Shown here in pieces: positions 9,227 to 18,258 of a stretch of DNA of 64,000 bases (position 1 is its first letter; every line of letters starts with the position of its first letter). The notes under the pieces were generated by a model. That model saw only the letters and a program-made list of their open reading frames with translations, did no database searches and was not told the DNA's origin. The position numbers and the translations under genes are program-made. The stretch covers positions 740,377 to 804,376 of the forward strand of contig JAPWHR010000001.1 of NCBI GenBank assembly GCA_027214345.1, given 5' to 3'. Source of the stretch: Comamonadaceae bacterium G21597-S1. GTDB lineage: Bacteria > Pseudomonadota > Gammaproteobacteria > Burkholderiales > Burkholderiaceae_C.

Positions 9227-12166
9227 ATGAACGCGCCCGCCACCGTGGCCGAAGTCACCTTGAAAACCATCGCGTTCCAGCTCAACGGGCAGGCGGCCCG
9301 GGCGTTCGAGGGTGAGACCATCCTCGATGCGGCCCGCCGCCAGGGCCTCGAGATACCGCGGCTGTGTTTCAAGGACGGTTACCGCGCCGATGGCAATTGC
9401 CGGGCCTGCGTGGTCGAGGTTGCCGGCGAGCGCACGCTGGCGCCGAGTTGCTGCCGCGCCGTCACCGCCGGCATGGAGGTGCGCAGCGACAGCCCGCGTG
9501 CCGTCAAGAGCCAGCAGATGGTGCTTGAGATGCTGTTGTCCGACATGCCGGAGCAGGGCTACAAGTGGAACGACGCCGAGGGCGCCTCGCCGCATGGCGA
9601 GTTGAGCGACTGGGCTGCGCGCATGCAGGTCACGGTCCGGCCCGCGTTGCAGGCGTTGCGCCGGGAGCAACCCCTGGCCGATGTGTCGCATCCGGCAATG
9701 GCGGTCAACCTGGATGCCTGCATCCAGTGCAACCGGTGCGTGCGCGCCTGCCGCGAGGAGCAGGTCAACGACGTGATCGGGTATGCGATGCGCGGTGCAC
9801 AGAGTGCCATCGTGTTCGACCTGGACGATGCCATGGGCGAGAGCAGCTGCGTGGCCTGCGGCGAATGCGTGCAGGCCTGTCCGACCGGCGCGTTGACGTC
9901 CAAGACGCAGATCGGTTCGCAGCAGGTCGACCGCAAGGTGGACTCGGTCTGCCCGTTCTGCGGCGTCGGTTGCCTGCTGACCTACAACGTCAAGGACAAC
10001 CGCATCGTCAGCGTCGACGGACGCGACGGGCCCGCCAACCACAGCCGCCTGTGCGTCAAGGGCCGCTACGGATTCGACTACGCGCACCACGACCAGCGGC
10101 TGACGCGGCCGTTGATCCGCAAGCCGGGTGTGGCCAAGGATCCGGCACGCACGCCCGATCCGGCGAACTGGCGCGAGGTGTTCCGCGAGGCAAGCTGGGA
10201 CGAAGCGCTGGACCTGGCCGCCGGCCGGCTGCGCGACCTGCGCGACCGGCACGGCGCCAAGGCGCTGGCCGGCTTCGGCTCGGCCAAGGGCAGCAACGAA
10301 GAAGCCTACCTGTTCCAGAAGCTGGTGCGTACCGGTTTCGGCTCGAACAACGTCGACCACTGCACCCGGCTGTGCCATGCCTCCAGCGTGGCCGCCCTGC
10401 TCGAAGGGGTCGGCTCGGGCGCGGTGAGCAACCAGGTCAACGACATCGCGCATTCCGGCCTGATCCTGGTCATCGGTTCGAACCCGACCAGCAACCATCC
10501 GGTGGCCGCCACCTGGATGAAGAACGCGGCCCGCCAGGGCGTCAAGATCGTGCTCGCCGACCCGCGCATCACCGGCCTTGGCAAACACGCCTGGCGCACG
10601 CTGCAGTTCAAGCCCGACACCGACGTGGCCATGCTCAATGCGCTGATCCACACCATCATCGACGAGGATCTGGTCGACCAGGCCTTCGTGCGCGATCGCG
10701 CCGGCAACTACGAGGCGCTGAAGGAAAACGTCAAGGCCTACAGCCCGGAGGCCATGGCGCCGATCTGCGGCATCGATGCGCAGACGCTGCGCGAGGTGGC
10801 GCGCGAATACGCACGGCCCGCGGGCTCGACGCCGGGCGCGGCCCGGGGCTCGATGATTCTGTGGGGCATGGGCATCAGCCAGCACGTGCATGGCACCGAC
10901 AACGCGCGGTGCCTGATCGCGCTGGCCACGGTCGCCGGGCAGATCGGCAAGCCCGGCTCCGGGCTGCATCCGCTGCGCGGCCAGAACAACGTGCAGGGCG
11001 CCAGCGATGCCGGACTGATCCCGATGATGTTTCCGAACTACCAGCGGGTCGACCAGCCCGGCGCCCATGCCTGGTTCGAGAACTTCTGGGCCAGCGAACT
11101 GGACGAGCGGCCGGGCTACACCGTGGTCGAAATCATGCACAAGGCGCTTGCCCCCGACACCGATCCGCACAAGATCCGCGGCATGTACATCATGGGCGAG
11201 AACCCGGCCATGAGCGACCCGGACCTGAACCATGCGCGCCATGCGCTGGCCAGCCTTGAACATCTGGTGGTGCAGGACATCTTCATGACCGAGACCGCCT
11301 GGCTGGCCGACGTCGTGTTGCCGGCCACCGCCTGGCCGGAGAAGACCGGCACCGTCAGCAATACCGACCGCATGGTGCAGCTGGGCCGCCAGGCCATCGA
11401 TCCGCCCGGCGATGCACGGGCCGACCTGTGGATCATCCAGCAACTGGGCCGGCGCCTGGGCGCGCATGCGCCCCGGGCCGGCGGCAGCGATGCCGGCCTG
11501 CCGCAGGCCGTGGGTGGGCTGCACTGGGACTACGCGGGCGAACATCATGGCGTCGCCGCCGTCTATGAGGAGATGCGCCAGGCCATGCATGCAGCGATCG
11601 CGGGCATCAGCTGGGAGCGGCTGCAGCGCGAATCCAGTGTGACCTATCCCTGCCTGGACGCGCAGGACCCGGGCCAGCCAACGGTCTTCGTCGACCGTTT
11701 CCCGACCGCCGATGGCCGGGTCCGCCTGGTGCCCGCCGACATCATCCCTGCCGACGAACGGCCCGATGCCGACTATCCATTCGTGCTCATCACCGGGCGG
11801 CAGCTCGAACACTGGCACACCGGCAGCATGACCCGGCGCTCGGAGGTGCTCGATGCGATCGAGCCGGTGGCCACCGCCTCGTTGTGTGGCGCCGATCTGC
11901 AGGCGCTGGGCGTGTCCGCCGGCGACGTGATCACGGTGCGCTCGCGCCGCGGCCAGGTCGCCATCCATGTGCGCCGCGACGACGGCACGCCGCGCGGCGC
12001 CGTGTTCATTCCTTTCGCGTATTACGAGGCGGCGGCCAATCTGCTGACGAATGCGGCGCTCGATCCGGTGGGAAAGATCCCCGAGTTCAAGTACTGCGCG
12101 GTGGCGGTGGCGGCCGGCGGCGTGCCCCACGACATCGTCGGATACGGCAAGGCCGCCGTGGCCTGA
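9227..12166 (+). CDS. NAD-dependent formate dehydrogenase, catalytic alpha subunit
   Basis: Oxidises formate to CO2 at a bis-molybdopterin-guanine-dinucleotide Mo or W centre. The 979-aa protein starts with a plant-type 2Fe-2S domain (Cys48, 59, 62, 76 region). Two ferredoxin-like 4Fe-4S motifs follow (Cys165/168/171/175 and 208/211/214/218), then the proximal 4Fe-4S set CPFCGVGC (242-249). The active-site ligand is Cys383 followed by His384 in TRLCHASS, so this is a cysteine, not selenocysteine, enzyme. No Tat signal is present, consistent with a cytoplasmic enzyme paired with the NADH-binding beta subunit. No separate fdsD/fdsC genes follow; the only fdhD in the window lies 13.7 kb downstream. 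Confidence 0.95.
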   Translation: MNAPATVAEVTLKTIAFQLNGQAARAFEGETILDAARRQGLEIPRLCFKDGYRADGNCRACVVEVAGERTLAPSCCRAVTAGMEVRSDSPRAVKSQQMVLEMLLSDMPEQGYKWNDAEGASPHGELSDWAARMQVTVRPALQALRREQPLADVSHPAMAVNLDACIQCNRCVRACREEQVNDVIGYAMRGAQSAIVFDLDDAMGESSCVACGECVQACPTGALTSKTQIGSQQVDRKVDSVCPFCGVGCLLTYNVKDNRIVSVDGRDGPANHSRLCVKGRYGFDYAHHDQRLTRPLIRKPGVAKDPARTPDPANWREVFREASWDEALDLAAGRLRDLRDRHGAKALAGFGSAKGSNEEAYLFQKLVRTGFGSNNVDHCTRLCHASSVAALLEGVGSGAVSNQVNDIAHSGLILVIGSNPTSNHPVAATWMKNAARQGVKIVLADPRITGLGKHAWRTLQFKPDTDVAMLNALIHTIIDEDLVDQAFVRDRAGNYEALKENVKAYSPEAMAPICGIDAQTLREVAREYARPAGSTPGAARGSMILWGMGISQHVHGTDNARCLIALATVAGQIGKPGSGLHPLRGQNNVQGASDAGLIPMMFPNYQRVDQPGAHAWFENFWASELDERPGYTVVEIMHKALAPDTDPHKIRGMYIMGENPAMSDPDLNHARHALASLEHLVVQDIFMTETAWLADVVLPATAWPEKTGTVSNTDRMVQLGRQAIDPPGDARADLWIIQQLGRRLGAHAPRAGGSDAGLPQAVGGLHWDYAGEHHGVAAVYEEMRQAMHAAIAGISWERLQRESSVTYPCLDAQDPGQPTVFVDRFPTADGRVRLVPADIIPADERPDADYPFVLITGRQLEHWHTGSMTRRSEVLDAIEPVATASLCGADLQALGVSAGDVITVRSRRGQVAIHVRRDDGTPRGAVFIPFAYYEAAANLLTNAALDPVGKIPEFKYCAVAVAAGGVPHDIVGYGKAAVA

Positions 12167-12217
12167 TACAACCCTGCGCGGCGGTGGGCCGCGCGATCCG
12201 CTACATTGCGGGGAGTC

Positions 12218-12775
12218 ATGATCCACCCGCGCCCGAGCCGTCACGTCGCCGTCATCATGCGCCGCCAGCGCATCGAAGGCCCGATGAGCCGTTGGCAGCC
12301 CTGGCGCTGGGAGCTCGACAGCGTGGTGGACAACGAGCCAGCCTTCGGCACCGGGCCGCGACTGCTGCTGCAGGACGGCGCGCAGCAGCGCTGGTTGCAT
12401 CCGGGTTTCGCCGTCGAGTTGTTCCGCGACGACGCCGAGGGTTATTTCCTCAACGTCACGACCGACGCCCCGTGCTGGTTCGTGATGTGGCGCATGCAGG
12501 AGGACCCGGCCTGGGGCGATGCGCCGATGCCGGTTCCGTGCATGGTGTCGCTGAGTTACCACGACGCCGGCCGCTGGCTCGATGCCCAGGAGACGGTGGA
12601 GCAGGTGCCGGCACCCGCCGACGTGGTGAGCTGGCTGCGCGACTTCGTCAATGAATTCCATGTGGCCGAACCCCGGCGCCGCAAGCGCCCGGAGAGTTTC
12701 CGTTCCTTGACCGACCGTTTCGGCAATCCCGCATCGATCAGTACCGGCAAGAAGGCGGGAGGCGGCCATGGTTGA
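12218..12775 (+). CDS. DUF3305 protein of the formate dehydrogenase locus
   Basis: A 185-aa soluble protein matching the DUF3305 family, which occurs almost only beside DUF3306 and formate dehydrogenase genes. No catalytic motif is visible; the middle is rich in Trp and acidic residues (FVMWRMQEDPAWGD). The ATG at 12218 is preferred to a TTG 12 nt upstream. It overlaps the DUF3306 start by 8 bp, so the two are translationally coupled. The context suggests a maturation or electron-transfer accessory role for the exported FDH; the biochemical role is unknown. Confidence 0.82.
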   Translation: MIHPRPSRHVAVIMRRQRIEGPMSRWQPWRWELDSVVDNEPAFGTGPRLLLQDGAQQRWLHPGFAVELFRDDAEGYFLNVTTDAPCWFVMWRMQEDPAWGDAPMPVPCMVSLSYHDAGRWLDAQETVEQVPAPADVVSWLRDFVNEFHVAEPRRRKRPESFRSLTDRFGNPASISTGKKAGGGHG

Positions 12776-13373
12776 TGGTTTCCTCGGCCGCTGGTCGCAG
12801 CGCAAGACCGCTGCGCGCGAGTCGCAGGCGACCGCACCGCCCGAGAGGCCGGCGCCCGTGCAAACCGACGCCGCCCCGGCTCCCGCCGACGCGATCCCTG
12901 CGGCCCGTCCGCCGTCGGCATCGGGCGAACGCGCCGAGGCAGCCCCGCGGACCGAGGCGCCGCCACCGACCTTGCAGGATGTCGCGGCCTTGCATGCCGA
13001 CTCGGACTTCAAGCCCTTCGTGGCCCGCGCCGTGGCACCCGAGGTGCGCAACGCAGCGATGAAGAAACTGTTCTCCGACCCGCACTTCAACGTGATGGAC
13101 GGCCTGGACACTTATATCGACGACTACTCCCTGCCCGACCCGCTGCCGGCGGCCATGTTGCGCAAGATGGCCAGCGCCCAGTTCCTCAAGCTGTTCGACG
13201 ACGAATCGGACAAGCCGGCGGGGGATCCAGCTGCGGCGCAAGGGCCCGGGCCTGAACCGGCGTCCGAGCCCCAGGGGGCCCCGGCGCCGCTGGACACGGA
13301 ACCGGAGCGCGCGCAGTCACAGGCCTCCGACATCGCAAACCCTGATCCTGATGGGACGGAACCCCGAACATGA
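12768..13373 (+). CDS. DUF3306 protein of the formate dehydrogenase locus
   Basis: A 201-aa protein with a conserved start (GFLGRWSQRK) and a conserved core around residues 65-150, flanked by low-complexity Ala/Pro/Glu-rich tracts (about 20-65 and 150-201). It matches DUF3306, a partner of DUF3305 in FDH clusters. No signal peptide or membrane segment is evident. It overlaps the upstream gene by 8 bp and the downstream polyferredoxin by 4 bp (ATGA), so it sits in one coupled operon. Function unknown. Confidence 0.8.
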   Translation: MVDGFLGRWSQRKTAARESQATAPPERPAPVQTDAAPAPADAIPAARPPSASGERAEAAPRTEAPPPTLQDVAALHADSDFKPFVARAVAPEVRNAAMKKLFSDPHFNVMDGLDTYIDDYSLPDPLPAAMLRKMASAQFLKLFDDESDKPAGDPAAAQGPGPEPASEPQGAPAPLDTEPERAQSQASDIANPDPDGTEPRT

Positions 13374-15469
13374 GCACCCTGATCTGCGACTGCAACAAGA
13401 CCATGCCGCTGGACCCGCGCGCACTGGGTGCTTCACTCAATGAGAACCTGACGCTGCATTCGAGCCTGTGCCGTCGCGAGGCCGGTCGTTTCCTGGCCGC
13501 CGCCACGCAGTCCGGCGCCTGCGGCGACGACCTGGTCGTCGCCTGCACCCAGGAGAAGCGCCTGTTCCTGGAACTGGCGCAGCAGGTCGAACCGCCGGTG
13601 GCGCCCATTCGTTTCGTCAACATCCGCGAGACCGGCGGCTGGAGCAAGGACGCGTCCAAGGCGGGGCCCAAGATCGCGGCCTTGCTCGCGCTCGCCCATC
13701 TGCCCGATCCGGAGCCGGTGACGACAGCGGCGTACAAGAGCGCCGGGCGCATGCTGATCATCGGTCCGCTCGGTGCCGCCGAGCAGGCCGCCAGCCTGAT
13801 GGGCGAGGACATCGACGTCACCGTGTTCAGCCTGGGCGTGGGCGAGGCCGACGTGTCGCAGGAACGGCGCTACCCGGTGCTGGCCGGTGCCATCGAGCGG
13901 CTCAGCGGCTACCTGGGCGCCTTCGAATTGCAGTGGTCGCGCAGCAATCCGATCAACCTCGACCTGTGCACCCGTTGCAATGCCTGTGTCGCCGCCTGCC
14001 CGGAAGGCGCGATCGGCCTGGACTACCAGATCGACATGGCGGCGTGCCGCTCGCACCGGGCCTGCGTCACGGCCTGCTCGGCCGCGGGTGCGATCGATTT
14101 CAACCGCGATGCGCAGTCCCTGACCGAGACCTTCGACCTGGTACTGGACCTGCGCGCGACGGCGGCGTTTTCCCAGCATGCCAAGCCGCAGGGTTACCTG
14201 CACTGGAACGGCCGCGACCTGCAGCCGCTGCTGCAGTTGCGCGCGCTGGTGGGCGAGTTCGAGAAGCCGCGTTTTGTCGCCTACAAGCAGAAACTCTGCG
14301 CGCACAGCCGCAACGAGCGGATCGGTTGCAACGCCTGTGTCGACATCTGCTCGGCTTCGGCGATCCGCAGCGAGCGCGGACGCCAGCGCATCGTGGTCGA
14401 TGCCAACCTGTGTGTGGGATGCGGCGCCTGCAGCACGGTATGCCCGACCGGTGCGCTGAGCTACAGCTATCCGCGTGCCGGCGACCAGGGTGTGCGGCTC
14501 AAGACCGCGCTGGCGACCTATCTTCGCAACGGGGGCAAACAGCCGGCGGTGCTGCTGCACAACCAGCAGGGCGCAAGTCGAATGCTCGACGACCTGGGCC
14601 GTGCGGCCCAGCTCGACCCGGACCTGCACGGCGTGCCGGCGCGCGTGTTGCCGCTGTCCGTCTGGCATGACGCGTCGGTCGGGCTGGAGTTGTGGCTGGC
14701 CGCGATCGCGTACGGTGCCGCCCAGGTCTGGCTGATGACGACCGAGGAAGACGCGCCGCAGTACCGCGATGCGCTGCAGGAACAACTGGCGGTGGCCCAG
14801 GCCGTGATGACCGGGCTCGGATACGCCGGTGAACATTTCCGCGTGCTGCATGTGCGCGATGCACGCGACCTGGAAGTGTTCGACCGGGACCTGCGCGCCG
14901 CACCGGCGGGCACCGTGGCGCGCGCCGGGGGCTTCGCCGTGCAGGCCGACAAGCGGGCCACGCTGGAACTGGCCTTGGCGCACCTGATCGAACAGGCGCC
15001 AGGACCAAGGTCCGAGGCCATCGGCCTGCCCGCCAAGGGCTCGCCGCTGGGAGCGCTGGCGATCGACAAGAACCGCTGCACCCTGTGCCTGAGTTGCGTC
15101 AACGCCTGCCCGGCGGCCGCATTGCAGGACAACCCGGACGCACCGCAGCTGCGCTTCATCGAGCAGAACTGCGTGCAATGCGGCCTGTGTGTCGGCACCT
15201 GCCCGGAAAAGGCCTTGAGCCTGGTACCGCAGCTGAACCTGGCGCCGCAGCGCAAGCAGGCCGTGGTGCTCAACGAGATGCAGCCGTATGCCTGCATCCG
15301 CTGCAACAAGCCCTTCGGCACGCTCAAGGCGGTCGAGGCCATGATCGGCAAGCTGGCCGGACACGCCATGTTCCAGGGCGAGGCGCTCGAGCGGCTGAAG
15401 ATGTGTTCCGATTGCCGGGTCATCGACCTGTACTCGGCCTCCAACGAAGTGAAGATCACCGATCTATGA
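13370..15469 (+). CDS. Polyferredoxin-like 4Fe-4S protein of the formate dehydrogenase locus
   Basis: A 699-aa cytoplasmic iron-sulfur protein with several CxxCxxCxxxC sets: Cys200/203/206/210, Cys320/323/327 with an earlier Cys310, Cys348/351/354/358, and two more near 565-580 and 598-613. A CIRC pair and a CSDC pair lie near the C-terminus. Proteins of this type accompany DUF3305/DUF3306 and TorD in FDH loci. A role in electron supply or cofactor sulfuration during FDH maturation is plausible but unproved. The N-terminal 190 residues have scattered cysteines and no recognised domain. It overlaps the TorD gene by ATGA. Confidence 0.85.
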   Translation: MSTLICDCNKTMPLDPRALGASLNENLTLHSSLCRREAGRFLAAATQSGACGDDLVVACTQEKRLFLELAQQVEPPVAPIRFVNIRETGGWSKDASKAGPKIAALLALAHLPDPEPVTTAAYKSAGRMLIIGPLGAAEQAASLMGEDIDVTVFSLGVGEADVSQERRYPVLAGAIERLSGYLGAFELQWSRSNPINLDLCTRCNACVAACPEGAIGLDYQIDMAACRSHRACVTACSAAGAIDFNRDAQSLTETFDLVLDLRATAAFSQHAKPQGYLHWNGRDLQPLLQLRALVGEFEKPRFVAYKQKLCAHSRNERIGCNACVDICSASAIRSERGRQRIVVDANLCVGCGACSTVCPTGALSYSYPRAGDQGVRLKTALATYLRNGGKQPAVLLHNQQGASRMLDDLGRAAQLDPDLHGVPARVLPLSVWHDASVGLELWLAAIAYGAAQVWLMTTEEDAPQYRDALQEQLAVAQAVMTGLGYAGEHFRVLHVRDARDLEVFDRDLRAAPAGTVARAGGFAVQADKRATLELALAHLIEQAPGPRSEAIGLPAKGSPLGALAIDKNRCTLCLSCVNACPAAALQDNPDAPQLRFIEQNCVQCGLCVGTCPEKALSLVPQLNLAPQRKQAVVLNEMQPYACIRCNKPFGTLKAVEAMIGKLAGHAMFQGEALERLKMCSDCRVIDLYSASNEVKITDL

Positions 15470-16110
15470 GCCTGCCAGACGCTTTGCCGGTGCCAGACGC
15501 CACCCCCTCCACCACTGGCGCGCTGGACGAGGAAACGGCGCGCGCCGAACTCTACGGCCTTCTGGCGCAGCTGTATTACGCGCCGCCGCCCGGCGAACTG
15601 GCGGCCCGGTTGCGGGTTGCCGTCACCGAGGCGCCGGCAGCCGGCAGTCACCTGGAGGAACCCTGGCGGGCGCTGGTCGGCGCCGCTCGTGCGCTCGACG
15701 ACCAGGCGATCGCGGATGAATACGTCGCGCTGTTCGGCGGCATGACCCGGCCCGATGTCTATCTGTACGGCTCGCATTACCTCAGCGGCTTCCTGAACGA
15801 AAAGCCGCTGGCCCGGCTGCGCGCCGCGCTCGATGCGCTGGGGCTGGCGCGCGAAGACACGGTGGCCGAGACCGAGGACCATTTCGCCTGCCTGTGCGAG
15901 GTGATGCGTTACCTGATCGCCGGCGACGACGTGGCCGTGGCCAACCTGACCCGGCAGCGGACGTTTTTCGCCGACCATATCCAGCCATGGGCGCCGCAGA
16001 TGGTGGATGCGATCGGCGCCCATCCACAGGCCCGGTTCTATGCGGCGCTGGCGACCTTCACGGCCGCCTTCCTGGCGGTCGAAGCCCAGGGCTTCGACAT
16101 GTTGCCCTGA
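15466..16110 (+). CDS. TorD/DmsD-family chaperone for a molybdoenzyme
   Basis: A 214-aa all-helical protein of the TorD family, which binds Tat signal peptides and the apo-form of molybdenum enzymes until the cofactor is inserted. The family core YVALFGG...YLSGFLNEKPL and the acidic EDHFACLCEVMRYL helix are visible. The start overlaps the preceding stop (ATGA). The likely client is the exported FDH alpha subunit encoded at 20.3 kb, since the NAD-dependent enzyme just upstream has no Tat signal. It ends 12 bp before the convergent histidine kinase gene. Confidence 0.88.
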   Translation: MSLPDALPVPDATPSTTGALDEETARAELYGLLAQLYYAPPPGELAARLRVAVTEAPAAGSHLEEPWRALVGAARALDDQAIADEYVALFGGMTRPDVYLYGSHYLSGFLNEKPLARLRAALDALGLAREDTVAETEDHFACLCEVMRYLIAGDDVAVANLTRQRTFFADHIQPWAPQMVDAIGAHPQARFYAALATFTAAFLAVEAQGFDMLP

Positions 16111-16122
16111 CGGGTCCGCGGT

Positions 16123-18258
16123 TCAGCCCGGCGCCGTGGCGGCGTCGTCGTCGATCGTCGGGGCCGTGACCGGCTCGCGCAGCAACCAGACCGTGAACAC
16201 GGCGCCCGACCGGTCCACGCTCCGGTCGCGCCAGTTCTCGCCGCGGATGCTGCCACCATACCGCTCCACCAACCCGATGCTGATCCACAAGCCCAGGCCG
16301 TTGCCGTCCGGCTTGGTCGTGAAGAAGGGCCGGAACAGCCGCTCGCGTGTCTGCGCGTCCAGCCCGGGGCCTGAATCGCCGACCTGCAGCAACACGCCGG
16401 CACGCCCCTGCGCGTCGACATGGTCGGTGGTCTCCAGCCACAAGGTTCCGCCGTCGGGCATGGTCTGCAGCGCATTCGTCAGCAGGTTGATCAGCACCTG
16501 TTGCAGCTCCTGCCGGTTGATGCCGGCGCGGGTGCCGGCGCGCGAGCGGCGTTCGACGGTGATGCGGGCATGCGCCAGCAGATGGCCGACCAGCAGCATC
16601 GCGTCGTCCAGCGCCTGGTGCACGTCGACGGCGTCCACGTAGCCGGCGTATTCGGTGGGCCGGGCATATTGCAGCAACTGGGTCACGATCAGCCGCATCC
16701 GGTCGACCTGCTGGTCCAGCAGGCGCAGTTCGGCGTCCACCGGTGCGGCGTGCGCGCCGAGCGACTCGCGCATCAGGTCCAGGTTGCCCTGGATCACCGC
16801 GATCGGATTGTTGATCTCGTGCGCGACGCTGGCGGCGATCTGGCCGATGGCGGCCAGCTTCTCCGACTTGACCAGCTGGCGCTGGGTCTGCTGCAGCGCG
16901 GCATTGCTGGCCGCGAGGTCTCGGGTGCGTTCGACGACCTTGGCGTCGAGCTCGTCGGCCCAGCGTTGCAGGGCGCGGGTCTTGTCGTCGATCACGTCGA
17001 GCAGCTGGTCCAGGTGGCTGGCGAGCGCGCCGACCTCGTCGCGCGCCCGGACCGGCCCGACCCGGGCGCCGGCGTCGCCCGCTTCGACCCGCGCGATGGT
17101 GCGGTTCATCAGCTCGAGCGGCTTGAAGATGCTGCGCGCCCAGCGCAACGAGAACATCGCCGCCAGCACCATGACCAGCAGGAAGATCCCGACGATGACC
17201 CCCAGCATGGTGTACTTGACCAACCGGAACGGTTGCTCGAGGTAACCCACGTACAACATGCCGATGCGGTTGCCGGCGTCGTCGCGCAGCGGCTCGTAGG
17301 CCGAGACGTACCAGTCGTTGACGACGAAGGCCCGATCGAGCCAGGTGTCGCCGCGGCCGAGCACCGCGTCGCGCACGGCCTGCGATACCCGCGTGCCGAT
17401 GGCGCGCCGGTCCTGGAACAGCCGCACGTTGGTGGTGATGCGCACATCGTCCATGAACAGGGTCGCCGTGCCATGGCTGCCCAGCGGCAACGACCCGTTC
17501 GGGTAGACGATGCGGTTGATATGGTCGATCAGGGGCAGGTTCTGGTTCAGCAGCACACCCCCGCGCAGCAGCGCCAGGGTCTCGCCAGCGGCGCCGCGCA
17601 CGGGCACTGTCGACAGCAGCACCATCGCGCGATCCTCGATCTGGCGCTCGGTTGGCGCTGCGCCCCGGGTCGTGATCAACGGGATCCGGATACGCGGCGC
17701 CAGGTCGGGTGCCATGGCCAGCAAGGCGTCGGCCTGCAGCAGGGTCACGCTGGCCCGTGGCGACGGGTGGTTCATGCGGGTGTCGGCGGGCAATGCGGCG
17801 GCGTCGGATCGTTGCTGCGCGACCGATCCGAAGGCCGCCGGCGCATGCCAGTTGGCGGTGATCAGCGCACCGTCGGGCGCGTACAGGTTGATGAAGTCGA
17901 AACCCAGCCGCGCCCGTTCGCGCACCAGTTGCGCCTGCAAGGCCAGCAGGTCGGCGCGCTGCAGCGATTCATGCAATTCGTGCGAGGCGGCGATCGCGTC
18001 GGTGCCGGAGCCGACTTCGGCCAGCACCTGTCCGAAGTAGCCGCGGGCGACTGCCAGGTCGGACTGCACCTTGGTGATCAGCAACTGGTCGTAGGCCGCA
18101 GCGCCCCAGGCCAGCAAGGCACCCACCAGCAGCGGCAACACCACCAGCAGCGGCAGCAGGGCGATCGCCAGCAGCTTGTTGCGGATCGAGCGGCCCAGCC
18201 ATGGCGGCGCCGCCAGCGCAGCCATGCGCCAGCGGGGTTTCGTCACGGTGGTGTCCAT
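16123..18258 (-). CDS. Membrane sensor histidine kinase
   Basis: A 711-aa sensor kinase: TM1 about 28-53, a large periplasmic sensor of the Cache type (about 55-348), TM2 about 351-372, HAMP (about 373-425), a coiled coil, HisKA with His480 in SVAHEINNP, and an HATPase domain with GDSGPGL and the GNGLGLW G2 box. The frame is open far upstream, but that part is the response regulator read in the wrong frame; the ATG at 18258 fits the first membrane helix. It overlaps the sigma-54 regulator by 16 bp, so the two form a coupled two-component operon. The ligand is unknown; formate is an attractive guess given the divergent FDH operon. Confidence 0.93.
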   Translation of the reverse strand: MDTTVTKPRWRMAALAAPPWLGRSIRNKLLAIALLPLLVVLPLLVGALLAWGAAAYDQLLITKVQSDLAVARGYFGQVLAEVGSGTDAIAASHELHESLQRADLLALQAQLVRERARLGFDFINLYAPDGALITANWHAPAAFGSVAQQRSDAAALPADTRMNHPSPRASVTLLQADALLAMAPDLAPRIRIPLITTRGAAPTERQIEDRAMVLLSTVPVRGAAGETLALLRGGVLLNQNLPLIDHINRIVYPNGSLPLGSHGTATLFMDDVRITTNVRLFQDRRAIGTRVSQAVRDAVLGRGDTWLDRAFVVNDWYVSAYEPLRDDAGNRIGMLYVGYLEQPFRLVKYTMLGVIVGIFLLVMVLAAMFSLRWARSIFKPLELMNRTIARVEAGDAGARVGPVRARDEVGALASHLDQLLDVIDDKTRALQRWADELDAKVVERTRDLAASNAALQQTQRQLVKSEKLAAIGQIAASVAHEINNPIAVIQGNLDLMRESLGAHAAPVDAELRLLDQQVDRMRLIVTQLLQYARPTEYAGYVDAVDVHQALDDAMLLVGHLLAHARITVERRSRAGTRAGINRQELQQVLINLLTNALQTMPDGGTLWLETTDHVDAQGRAGVLLQVGDSGPGLDAQTRERLFRPFFTTKPDGNGLGLWISIGLVERYGGSIRGENWRDRSVDRSGAVFTVWLLREPVTAPTIDDDAATAPG

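Noticed and set aside
7187..13111. A nearly 6-kb open frame on the minus strand across the formate dehydrogenase genes
   Set aside because: It is antisense to genes with clear motifs on the plus strand. Its product is Arg/Ala/His/Gly-rich without domains, the usual high-GC shadow of well-coded genes.
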